A stretch of DNA of 64,000 bases from Tepidamorphaceae bacterium. GTDB lineage: Bacteria; Pseudomonadota; Alphaproteobacteria; Rhizobiales; Tepidamorphaceae. Shown here piece by piece: positions 44,404 to 52,482 of the stretch. The translations under genes and the position numbers were made by a program. The notes under the pieces are model-generated. The model made no database searches and was not told the DNA's origin. It was given only the letters and a program-made list of their open reading frames with translations. How positions within the stretch are numbered: position 1 is the stretch's first letter; each line of letters begins with the position of its first letter. The DNA lies in NCBI GenBank assembly GCA_028279445.1, contig JANQNT010000005.1, forward strand, positions 1 through 64,000, given 5' to 3'.

Positions 44404-46364
44404 TCCAACCTCGTGGCGGCTATGATGGCAAAGTGCTCGTTCTCGAAAGCGAAGCGCGCGCTCATCTGGGCAATCCAGTCGTCCGCAAACGCCTTCTCAA
44501 GCATGAAGAAATCAACATCATGATCTGCAGCGATGCGCCGTTGGCCAGCCAGTGTCGGATCGTAATACAGTTTGCGCGCGGCGTCACAAATGCGTGGCGT
44601 GCCGAAAGGTTCATTGCGAAACGGCTCCATGTCGAAACCGAGGGACTTTGCATACGCCCTTCCCTTCTGGAGAAGATCGAACCGGTCGATATAGATCCAT
44701 GAGGTCATGTACCATTCACGGATCGTGCCGATTGACGGGCGACCGGAAAAATCACGCCAGCCATATGTACGGCAAGGGTCGACCATGAAAAGCGCGTCGT
44801 GCGCTGTGTTCTCCTTGGCCCAAAGCTGAGCCTCGCGATAGGCCGCAGCCACAGGGTGTGACCAGCGGGCTTGGGTTGCCTTGTCATTGGCATACAGCAC
44901 GCCACCGCCGATTGCGGCAAACGTGATGATCCAGGCCATCGCGGTCGGGCGAAACCGCTCAGTGACCGCGAACAGCAAGGCAAAGACGCCGAAGAACACA
45001 ACCGCGCTACCCGCGACCTCAACCGAATCAAGGGAGAGATTGGTGTTGATTGTGACCCACAAAAGCGCACCCGTGCCGGCAACTACCGCTGCCAGCAACG
45101 GGACATCGAAGCCATTCCTGGTCGCCAGGTGGAATGTCGCAAGACCGAGGACGAAGACGAGCGATAGATTTACAAGCCCGCTGCCGAACGAAAAACTGGC
45201 CATGGAAAACGCGATCAATCCGGCTGCCACGACCCAATTGCCGCGTTTCCAGGCAAGCAGAACACCGGCAACCAGCAGAAACGGAGCCAGCAGCGTGATA
45301 AGGGTTGAAGCGCGTACGAGACTTACCCGGATCAATGCGGCCGAAGACTGATCAACGGAAACGTAGAGTCCGAACACCACAAGCACGAGCAGCGCGGCGA
45401 GCCCGAAAAGCAGTTGCCTCCTGGCCAGCGGCTGCCAGCCCGGTTGGGCCAGCGCCAAGACGCTTGCGACCAATACGGCCGAAAATGGCGACAATCCCCG
45501 CAGATGAAGTTCGTCAAACAGGCGCAAATCGACCGGATACCAATGCGATTGCAGCGTGCGGGTGTAGGCAACGAAGTCGTTCAGCGGAACCGGGGCGCCG
45601 TCACTTCGAAGCTGGAACCAGTACCACGTGCCACACACGCATCCGGCGAGAAGAGCCGCGATAATCACCCTGGTTGACACCAACGAGCGCCAAACAAACA
45701 CAGCGAAGGCGCCGGCCATCGATATGCCGACAACTGCCTTGATCGGATGGATCGAAAAACAGATCGCGAAAACGATGGCTGCGCGGGCCCATTGCTGCCT
45801 TAACGCCAAACCCAGTGCCGCAAGTCGGAACCCATCGGCGAAGCCGTAGAACTGGCCGTGAAAGAAGGGGAAGCCGAAATTGGCCATATTGGCGCGTTGC
45901 AGGTTGCTGACGACAAGCAGAAGCGCGATCCAGACGAAGGCGAGTTTGAATTGGACAGGATCTGTTCCAACCGCCCTATCGAATTGCGCCACCAATGCAG
46001 CCCATAGAATCCAAGCTCCCACGAGCAATGTCACCAGCTCCGCCATGATCATGAGGTAGAGAATTCTCAACCCGTCCAAGCCCGTCAGGTCCTGGATCAG
46101 GAAATAGAGATAGATCGTCAGGCTGTTGGCGGTCGTGAGACGCGCTCCGCCTGGAAAATCGCGCGCGAATCCGTCCGGGTTGGCTCTTGCTTCCAACACC
46201 TCCAGTACGGAGAAACCGTCTGTCGCGATGCGAAGACCAAGCGCGAATCCGTCGGTATGGGCATACCAGCCGACCAGCAGCACGCAGCCAAGAAGCACGA
46301 AAACAACAAGGCGGAAGTTGCGGTCGCCAAACACGTTCATGTCTCGTGCGGCATTACGAACCAT
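44400..46364 (-). CDS. Polytopic membrane protein, GT-C-like, unassigned
   Basis: A 654-residue protein with about 12 or more hydrophobic helices (for example VVFVLLGCVLLVGWYAHTDG, ILWAALVAQF and LATFHLATRNG) and a soluble C-terminal domain of about 130 residues. The layout resembles GT-C glycosyltransferases that use lipid-linked sugars, but I do not see a clear DD or ED motif in the first loop. First gene of the eight-gene minus-strand operon; the promoter should lie in 46365-46554, shared with wecB on the other strand. Confidence 0.6.
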   Translation of the reverse strand: MVRNAARDMNVFGDRNFRLVVFVLLGCVLLVGWYAHTDGFALGLRIATDGFSVLEVLEARANPDGFARDFPGGARLTTANSLTIYLYFLIQDLTGLDGLRILYLMIMAELVTLLVGAWILWAALVAQFDRAVGTDPVQFKLAFVWIALLLVVSNLQRANMANFGFPFFHGQFYGFADGFRLAALGLALRQQWARAAIVFAICFSIHPIKAVVGISMAGAFAVFVWRSLVSTRVIIAALLAGCVCGTWYWFQLRSDGAPVPLNDFVAYTRTLQSHWYPVDLRLFDELHLRGLSPFSAVLVASVLALAQPGWQPLARRQLLFGLAALLVLVVFGLYVSVDQSSAALIRVSLVRASTLITLLAPFLLVAGVLLAWKRGNWVVAAGLIAFSMASFSFGSGLVNLSLVFVLGLATFHLATRNGFDVPLLAAVVAGTGALLWVTINTNLSLDSVEVAGSAVVFFGVFALLFAVTERFRPTAMAWIITFAAIGGGVLYANDKATQARWSHPVAAAYREAQLWAKENTAHDALFMVDPCRTYGWRDFSGRPSIGTIREWYMTSWIYIDRFDLLQKGRAYAKSLGFDMEPFRNEPFGTPRICDAARKLYYDPTLAGQRRIAADHDVDFFMLEKAFADDWIAQMSARFAFENEHFAIIAATRLD

Positions 46365-46554
46365 GCGGGTCCCTAGCGTACGTCGTGGTGTCGCCCTGAG
46401 GTTCGCTCACCAATCGGTCTGACGGTTTTCGGAGATCGACAAGCCAGCGGTAAGCGAGAGAAGCGGGCGGCAGATTATGGCCGCTCTACGGGGTTTGAGT
46501 GCGATGCACAAAAGGAGCATTGTGAGATTTGAATGAATAACGAGGGGGCCATGG

Positions 46555-47595
46555 ATGCAAGTGCTATCGATTGTAGGTGCACGGCCACAGTTCATCAAAG
46601 CTGCCGTGTTGCGCCGCCTGTTTCCGCAAAACGGCATTTCGGAAACACTCGTGCATACCGGGCAACACTACGATCACAATATGTCGGACGTGTTTTTCAA
46701 GGAACTTGAGATCAGGCCACCGGATTATCGAATTGAGCTCCAGGGCCGCAGTCATGGAGCCATGACAGGGGAAATCCTGCAGCGCGTTGAGAGTATTCTG
46801 CAGACAGAAAAACCCACCCTTTGCATCGTGTACGGGGACACGAACTCGACGATCGCCGGCGCGCTTGCGGCCGCCAAACTGTCGATACCAGTCTGTCATG
46901 TCGAAGCAGGATTACGATCGTTCAATAGGCATATGCCCGAGGAAATAAATCGGATTCTGACAGACCATATTTCCGATGTTCTATTCTGCTCGACCAATCA
47001 CTCAGTCGAGAATCTTCAGCGCGAAAACATCACCGAAGGCGTCTACCATGTCGGCGACATCATGTACGATGCCGTGCGGCTTTTCACCGCCTCCGCCCAG
47101 GCGCAAGGGATTGTCGATAAATACCTTGCCGGACAGTCAAGGCCCTTGGCCGTGATGACGATTCACCGGCAAGAGACGGTTTCATCGGCCAAGCGACTGG
47201 CACAGATCATTGCCTATTGCCGGGACTTCACTGACGAGCACATCCTGCTTTTTCCAGCCCATCCGCGCACGAGACAACGCATCGAACAATACGGCATCAA
47301 TCTCGGCAACATCCAGATAATCGAACCGGTGTCTTATCTCGAAATGCAATCGCTAATCAGCCAAAGTAACATGGTTCTTACGGATTCCGGCGGCTTGCAA
47401 AAGGAGGCATATTTTAACGGCGTACGCTGCGTTACATTACGCGACGAAACCGAGTGGACAGAGACAATAGACTTCGGATGGAACCGGCTCTGGACGCAAA
47501 AAGATTACTTATCTGAACCCAGGAACATTACAGAATACGGTGATGGAGATAGTGGTGTCCGCATTATTTCGATCCTCAAAGATCGCTATTCGTGA
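46555..47595 (+). CDS. wecB: UDP-N-acetylglucosamine 2-epimerase (non-hydrolysing), WecB type
   Basis: A 346-residue cytoplasmic enzyme converting UDP-GlcNAc to UDP-ManNAc. Motifs: SIVGARPQFIKAAVLRR, HTGQHYDHNMSDVFF, YGDTNSTIAGALAA, HVEAGLRSFNRHMPEE and DSGGLQKEAYFNGVRC. GAGGGGG lies about 8 bases before the ATG. It is divergent from the polysaccharide operon and uses the product of GlmS/GlmU. UDP-ManNAc would feed the surface polysaccharide made by the adjacent genes. Confidence 0.93.
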   Translation: MQVLSIVGARPQFIKAAVLRRLFPQNGISETLVHTGQHYDHNMSDVFFKELEIRPPDYRIELQGRSHGAMTGEILQRVESILQTEKPTLCIVYGDTNSTIAGALAAAKLSIPVCHVEAGLRSFNRHMPEEINRILTDHISDVLFCSTNHSVENLQRENITEGVYHVGDIMYDAVRLFTASAQAQGIVDKYLAGQSRPLAVMTIHRQETVSSAKRLAQIIAYCRDFTDEHILLFPAHPRTRQRIEQYGINLGNIQIIEPVSYLEMQSLISQSNMVLTDSGGLQKEAYFNGVRCVTLRDETEWTETIDFGWNRLWTQKDYLSEPRNITEYGDGDSGVRIISILKDRYS

Positions 47596-47650
47596 TCTGG
47601 ACACTGTTGGTCAGCCTGACCTGCACCGGGACCGGCACAGATAAGTTGAT

Positions 47651-48109
47651 CTAGGCGCTCGCCATGCCGTCGCTGCGGGAGAAGCGCCCATGCATGGCGA
47701 ACCCGTCCCGGATGTTGAGGCCGATCAACGTCAGGTTGACGGCGCCGGCGACCAGTTCCAGCGCCTGCACGGCGTAGAAGGTCATATCGAATGTCCCCGC
47801 ATTGGCCCGCCAGGCAAGGAACAGCGCCGCGGGTACCAGGATCAGCAACCCATTGGCGGCGACGAACGGCATGCGGCGCTTCTTGCGCATGGCAAGTGGA
47901 TCGCGGCGGCGGCGGCCCATCATCATGCCGCTGGCCCCGACAATGGCCAGCGCCGGGATCAGCGCGACCATGCCCCACAGGATGGCGTTCTTGACCATGG
48001 CGATGGTCTGGTGACTGGCAAACAGCTCGCTGATCACCGTCGACGTCCAGAACGTGGCAATGATGGCGAAGCCGATGATCCCGGCGGCGGCGTGGATACG
48101 TCTGCGCAT
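47651..48109 (-). CDS. Four-helix membrane protein of the MarR operon
   Basis: A 152-residue protein of unknown function with four predicted transmembrane helices: AAAGIIGFAIIATFWTS, AILWGMVALIPALAIVGAS, FVAANGLLILVPAALFLAW and FYAVQALELVAGAVNLTLIG. The loop between helices 2 and 3 is basic (GRRRRDPLAMRKKRRM), placing it in the cytoplasm. It starts 15 bases after the monooxygenase-like gene, as the third gene of a MarR-led operon. Confidence 0.7.
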   Translation of the reverse strand: MRRRIHAAAGIIGFAIIATFWTSTVISELFASHQTIAMVKNAILWGMVALIPALAIVGASGMMMGRRRRDPLAMRKKRRMPFVAANGLLILVPAALFLAWRANAGTFDMTFYAVQALELVAGAVNLTLIGLNIRDGFAMHGRFSRSDGMASA

Positions 48110-48124
48110 GACAGCACCCTCCCC

Positions 48125-48496
48125 TCAGCCGGCAACACAGATGCCCGGCACCGCCATCTTCGCGAACAGATGCGGGCGGGAGACCACGCTTGCGGGATAG
48201 TTCCGGATCTGGCTCTGGAACTGCGGCTGCTCGAACGCGCGGGCGAAATCCGCCGCGCTGTCCCACACGGCGTAGTTCATGAATGTGGTGCTGGAGCCGA
48301 TGCCCCGATGAAGCTGGGTAGAGATGAAGCCCGGCTGGCGCCGCATGAAGCGGGCATCGCTCGTCCAGGTCTTGAGCATGGCGTCGGTGTCGGCCTCGTC
48401 CACCGTAAACACGTTGACCAGGACGACCGGCGCATCCGCCTCGCCAAGTTGCTCGGTCAGCGCCACCTTCGTATCCAGATTGGCGAACTGGACCAT
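48125..48496 (-). CDS. Antibiotic biosynthesis monooxygenase (ABM)-like protein
   Basis: A 123-residue dimeric alpha/beta-barrel-type protein. The central block PVVLVNVFTVDEADTDAMLK followed by RQPGFISTQLHRGI and FMNYAVWDSAADFARAF is typical of ABM-fold proteins, which act on quinones or haem, or are simple dimer scaffolds. It starts 2 bases after the MarR gene and is probably repressed by it. Substrate unknown. Confidence 0.78.
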   Translation of the reverse strand: MVQFANLDTKVALTEQLGEADAPVVLVNVFTVDEADTDAMLKTWTSDARFMRRQPGFISTQLHRGIGSSTTFMNYAVWDSAADFARAFEQPQFQSQIRNYPASVVSRPHLFAKMAVPGICVAG

Positions 48497-48498
48497 TG

Positions 48499-48981
48499 TC
48501 AGCCTCCTTTGCTGTCGTGATTGGTTTCCTGGTTGCCCTGCAGGCGCTCCAGCAGACGCTGCATCAGCGCGCTCGCCCGCGCGATCTCGGCCGGTTCAAG
48601 CCCATCACCGAGTTCACCGACCCACTGGCGTTGCCGCGTATCGGCGGCCGCATAGGCGCGCTGGCCCTTGGCGGTGAGCACCACATGGCGCGCGCGCTTG
48701 TGATCGGGATTGTCGGCGAAGGTGACCAGCCCGTCCGCCACCAGGTCGTTGGTCGTGCGCTGTACCGCCTGACGCGTCAGTCCCATGCGGCGGGCGGCCT
48801 GCGCCACGCTCAGCGGCCGGCCTTCCAACGCCAGCGCCCCCATCACCTGCCAGCGCGCGCTGGTCAGCCCGAGATCGCCGACCAGCGCGTCGCCGGCCGC
48901 CAGCAAGGCGCCGTTGAACCGGAATGTCGTCAGAATCAATTCGGTGAGTGGATCGGGGGATTTCGATGCGTTCTGTATCAT
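48499..48981 (-). CDS. MarR family transcriptional regulator
   Basis: A 160-residue winged-helix repressor. Helix-turn-helix region: LTSARWQVMGALALEGRPLS followed by AQAARRMGLTRQAVQRTTND (about residues 54-74) and the wing DNPDHKRARHVVLTAKG. It leads a three-gene operon with an ABM-like protein and a membrane protein. Two overlapping palindromes lie 11-35 bases upstream of its ATG, indicating autoregulation. Confidence 0.9.
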   Translation of the reverse strand: MIQNASKSPDPLTELILTTFRFNGALLAAGDALVGDLGLTSARWQVMGALALEGRPLSVAQAARRMGLTRQAVQRTTNDLVADGLVTFADNPDHKRARHVVLTAKGQRAYAAADTRQRQWVGELGDGLEPAEIARASALMQRLLERLQGNQETNHDSKGG

Positions 48982-48991
48982 GCCAATTAAA

Positions 48992-49016
48992 TGTCAATTT
49001 GACAATTAATTGTCAA
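48992..49016. promoter_or_regulatory. MarR operator/promoter region
   Basis: TTGACAATTAATTGTCAA (48999-49016) is a perfect 18-base palindrome, overlapping TGTCAATTTGACA (48992-49004). The ATG of the MarR gene is at 48981. On the minus strand TTGACA also resembles a -35 box, so repressor binding would block the promoter. Nothing else is seen in 49017-49252. Confidence 0.7.
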
Positions 49017-49252
49017 TAGTGCGCACCGCGGTCCTGCCGCGCTCCGCGCGCATGGCACGCAGGTTGGCGCGGCACTCAGGCCGTCATGTTCGGATCGGGG
49101 AGCGTGTGTTCAGGCCGTGTGTGTCAGGACAACGCAACAGTAAGGCCGCAGCGCAACACCGCTGCCTGACGCCCGACCGGGCGGTCAGCTCGTGTGAGCA
49201 CGTCAGCGCCCGCCGCCTGTGGCGGGCAACGCGATCCAATATGCCCTTGGAC

Positions 49253-50527
49253 CTACTCGACCTGGCCGCAGCCGATCGGGCGGCTGCAGTCGAAATCGTC
49301 ATACAGGCACATCCGCACGCCGCCGCTGAACGGCACCGATTTCACGTTGCGCTTGGAGAAAGCGACGCAGGCCTCACCGAAATTCAACTCATCGGGATTG
49401 AGCCCGCGCGAATCGAGATACCAGCCGGTCCATTCGCCGCTGTTGTAGCTGACGAAGGGCTTGTTTTCCGACAGGCTGGCCCAGTCGGAGGCATCGATGC
49501 GCCCCAGGTGGATCTGGCCACCCTGGTCCCAGCCTTCCCGCTTCACGGTGATGGCGCCTTCCAGCATGCGGCCGGAGCGTTCGCGCACGGCGAAGCGGTA
49601 GACGTGGTACTCTTCCTCGGTATCGAGCTCGATCGGCGGATAGCGCGACGCACTCTCCGGCACCAGGACCGGCAGGTTGGTGTTGCCGGCCGTCTCGAAA
49701 TCGCCGGACGGCGGGTCTTCCCGCACCGGCTCTTCACGCACCGGTTCTTCACGGACGGGTTCCTCGCGCACCGGCTCTTCGCGAACCGGTTCCTCGCGCG
49801 GCGCATCTTCGGCGACGATGACCGTCCTGTCATCCTGCGAAATCAGGTAGAACGCGACGCCCGCGACAACGAGCGCACCGACACCCAGGCCGATGAACAG
49901 TCCCTTGTTGCCACCGCCCGTAGCGCCGGTGGCGCCGGGCGCCTGCGGAGGCACCGGCGGCGGGGCGCCTGGCTGGTCGCCGGCCCAAGCGGTCTGCTGC
50001 GGCTGGCTGACCGCGCCGGCCGCAGGGTTCGGCTGCTGCGTACCCGCCGGCGGCTGCGTACCCGCCGGCGGCTGGTTCCAGCCCGGCGCCTGCCCGGCGG
50101 CGCCATTGTCGGTCATGTTGGTATCGCCGATCCAGCTATCGCCGTCCGCACCGGTGACCGGCGGCGCATCCGGCTGAATCGTTCGCGACTTGATCTCGGA
50201 GGGAAGCGGCCCACGGCCGATGCTGTGGGCGCAGGTGGCGACGATCATCTCGGCGATGTCGCGTTGAATGCCGTACTTCTCGTCGAGCCGCGCGACGAGC
50301 CGTTCGACCTCGAAAGACAACTGCTCGGGCCGGCAGTTCATCAGCGTGTCGATGGCGCCCTCGTCGAGCGCCGAGCCCAGAACCGTCGCCTCGCGCTTGG
50401 CGTCCGGCAAGTGATCGGAAATCAGCGACATCAGCCGCCGCCGGTCGGTGAATGCCGTCTCGCCAAAGCGGTCGCGGAAGGAAACCAGCAGTTCGGCAAG
50501 TTGATCGTAAATTCCGTCGGAAGCCAC
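49253..50527 (-). CDS. Single-pass membrane protein with EEPVR repeats and Cys-rich C-terminus
   Basis: A 424-residue protein with no family I recognise. An N-terminal helical domain (about 1-115) is followed by a Pro/Gly/Gln-rich linker (about 135-205), one transmembrane helix (about 209-229, LFIGLGVGALVVAGVAFYLI), five consecutive EEPVR repeats (about 243-268) and a C-terminal domain (about 290-424). The last 45 residues, containing GEACVAF, VRMCLYDDFDCS and IGCGQ, align well with the next gene's C-terminus. It is the last gene of the kinase arm of the signalling cluster. The long disordered linkers suggest an extended scaffold or phospho-target. Confidence 0.7.
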   Translation of the reverse strand: MASDGIYDQLAELLVSFRDRFGETAFTDRRRLMSLISDHLPDAKREATVLGSALDEGAIDTLMNCRPEQLSFEVERLVARLDEKYGIQRDIAEMIVATCAHSIGRGPLPSEIKSRTIQPDAPPVTGADGDSWIGDTNMTDNGAAGQAPGWNQPPAGTQPPAGTQQPNPAAGAVSQPQQTAWAGDQPGAPPPVPPQAPGATGATGGGNKGLFIGLGVGALVVAGVAFYLISQDDRTVIVAEDAPREEPVREEPVREEPVREEPVREEPVREDPPSGDFETAGNTNLPVLVPESASRYPPIELDTEEEYHVYRFAVRERSGRMLEGAITVKREGWDQGGQIHLGRIDASDWASLSENKPFVSYNSGEWTGWYLDSRGLNPDELNFGEACVAFSKRNVKSVPFSGGVRMCLYDDFDCSRPIGCGQVE

Positions 50528-50684
50528 CGCGTGCCTCTCCTGTTCGTCGTCGCGCCACCGTCGCCCGGCGCGCGCTATCGTTCCTGCAAGCGCTTGCGCT
50601 GCATTTCAGCCGATGGCCCGCCCGCGGGCAAGCGCCTTGGCGAACACAATCGGCTTATTTTTCACACCGCATCCGGTGGCCAGT

Positions 50685-51758
50685 TCAGCGAATCTGCGCG
50701 CATCCCACAAGATTGGAACAGTTGCTGTCGCTGTACAGGCACATGCCCACATCGCCCTCGAAGGGAACATCGCGCACATTGGGCTTGCCGAAAACCACAC
50801 AGGCCTGCCCGATGCCGATCTCGTCGGGATCGAACGAGCGTGCCTGATAGACCCGCAGCGCCCAGTCGCCATCGCGTTCGGCGATGAAGGAGCGGCCCTC
50901 GCTGTCCGAGCGCGGTCGCTCCGAACCATCCGGCGGACGGATCAGGATACCGCCCGGCGCGTCCCAGCCCTGCCGGTTGACGCCGATGATGACCTGCACC
51001 TGGTTGTTGCCGGCCGGCGCGAGGAACCGGTAGAGGTGGAAACCATCGATCTGCTCGCGCTGGATGACCGGCAATGTCCCCTCGTTGCCCGAAACCAGCG
51101 GCAGGTTTCCGCCCGCGGTGATCGGACCCGATTGCGGCATCGGGTTGGACTGCGGCGCGCCGCGCTCCTGGGGATCGGGCATGCGCGGCTGCGGCATGGC
51201 CTCGTAACCGCCGCCGCCGCCACCGGTCAGGTTCCTCAAGTCCCACAGGCCGATGACCTGGCCGACATATCCGCCGCCAACAACGGCGACGACAAGGCCG
51301 ACGATGATGCTGACCGTGTTGGATTTCTTGGGCGTCGCCGCAATCGGTGTCGCCTGCGGCGCGCCGCCGAAATTCCCGGCCGGCTGAGCAGCCACTGGCT
51401 GACCGGGCACCGGCTGGCCAGGCGCAGGTTGACCAAGCGGTGGCGCGCCGGCGCCTTGCGGCATGTTGGCAAAGCCCAGAATGGCGGCGATCGCCTCCTC
51501 GGCCTGGACATCGCTCAAGCCGCCGGCCATCGCCTGCTGCTTCAGGCCGGCGCGCTCGGCGGCCAGGTCCTGCGCCGTGCTCAAGCGGCGCAAACCGCCC
51601 AGTTCGAGCACCTTGGCCACATGGCCGATGGCACCGCGCACATCGGGTGCTGCATCGTTGACGAAGGGAACCAGGCGGCGCGGATTGTTCAGGGCATCGT
51701 CGCCAAGCGACTGGTGCGCCTGCCGCAGGACCTCGACAAGGCGGTTGACGTTACTCAT
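50685..51758 (-). CDS. Single-pass membrane protein, paralog of the neighbouring gene
   Basis: A 357-residue protein with the same order of parts as the 49253-50527 product: helical N-terminal domain (about 1-95), Pro/Gln-rich linker, one transmembrane helix (about 147-168, VSIIVGLVVAVVGGGYVGQ), a Pro-rich stretch and a C-terminal domain. The closing segments GQACVVF, VGMCLYSDSNCS and VGCAQI match the paralog, with four Cys conserved. The C-terminal domain probably lies outside the cytoplasm. GGAGTGGC precedes the ATG. Function unknown; it is downstream of the VWA gene by 15 bases. Confidence 0.7.
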   Translation of the reverse strand: MSNVNRLVEVLRQAHQSLGDDALNNPRRLVPFVNDAAPDVRGAIGHVAKVLELGGLRRLSTAQDLAAERAGLKQQAMAGGLSDVQAEEAIAAILGFANMPQGAGAPPLGQPAPGQPVPGQPVAAQPAGNFGGAPQATPIAATPKKSNTVSIIVGLVVAVVGGGYVGQVIGLWDLRNLTGGGGGGYEAMPQPRMPDPQERGAPQSNPMPQSGPITAGGNLPLVSGNEGTLPVIQREQIDGFHLYRFLAPAGNNQVQVIIGVNRQGWDAPGGILIRPPDGSERPRSDSEGRSFIAERDGDWALRVYQARSFDPDEIGIGQACVVFGKPNVRDVPFEGDVGMCLYSDSNCSNLVGCAQIR

Positions 51759-51773
51759 GAGCCACTCCTGCGC

Positions 51774-52466
51774 CTACCAGACCATCTCTTCGACGACGGT
51801 GTTCTGCTCCGATGCCTCGTGCCACAGATCGGCCAGCGGATCGGGGCTGTTGGTCGGTGTCGAGGCAGTCTTGATCGGCGCCGTCGTGGCCCAGCGGATG
51901 CGCTCCACCAGGTCCTTGGCGTTGGCGGCGCGCAGCGGCTTGAACTGCGCGTGGCCGATGAAGCGCTGCAGCGTATCGATATCGGCATCCTGGCCGATGG
52001 CGATGGCGACGCGGGTGGCCTTGGTGCCGTAAGAGGAGTCCATCAGCGCGCTGAGGCCGGCCTCGAAGTCGTCGGAGGGCTGTCCGTCGGAGACCATCAC
52101 CAATACCGGCGGAAGCTGCCGGCCCGGCATGTGCTCGTTGTTGAGAATCTCCGCGACCGCTATCAGCGCCGCGCCCATCGCCGTTTCTCCGCCCGCCTTC
52201 AGATCGGTCCAGGTGAAGTTGTCGATGGGTTCGGCCTCACCGACATGCCATTCCGCTTCGGTGGAAAAACGCAGCACGCGGATACGCACGTCGGTCTCCG
52301 GATTGTCGGCCGCCACCTCGCGAATCGCCGGCACCGCGGTGCGCATGGCGAAGTTGAGCGAGGCGATGCGGTCGCCGGTCATCGAACCGGAACAATCCAC
52401 CATGACCACGAGATTGAGCTGGCGCCGCGACAGGCCTGCGGTTTCCAGATCCACCGGGTTACTCAT
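51774..52466 (-). CDS. VWA domain protein, TerY-like
   Basis: A 230-residue cytoplasmic von Willebrand A domain. The metal site is complete: DCSGS (Asp24, Ser26, Ser28), a Thr in LKAGGETAMGAAL, and Asp in VMVSDGQPSDDF. The short single-domain form and its partners (kinase with zinc ribbon and PP2C) are as in TerY-P modules. The ATG at 52466 follows the upstream stop at 52483; a longer form starting at 52505 would overlap it by 23 bases. Probably an Mg-dependent scaffold for the kinase/phosphatase pair. Confidence 0.85.
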   Translation of the reverse strand: MSNPVDLETAGLSRRQLNLVVMVDCSGSMTGDRIASLNFAMRTAVPAIREVAADNPETDVRIRVLRFSTEAEWHVGEAEPIDNFTWTDLKAGGETAMGAALIAVAEILNNEHMPGRQLPPVLVMVSDGQPSDDFEAGLSALMDSSYGTKATRVAIAIGQDADIDTLQRFIGHAQFKPLRAANAKDLVERIRWATTAPIKTASTPTNSPDPLADLWHEASEQNTVVEEMVW

Positions 52467-52482
52467 CCTTACGCCCCAATTC

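Noticed and set aside
33991-47595. Exosortase-type (PEP-CTERM) polysaccharide locus
   Set aside because: AsnB-like and deacetylase-like genes fit such loci, but no exosortase, PEP-CTERM protein or chain-length regulator is present.
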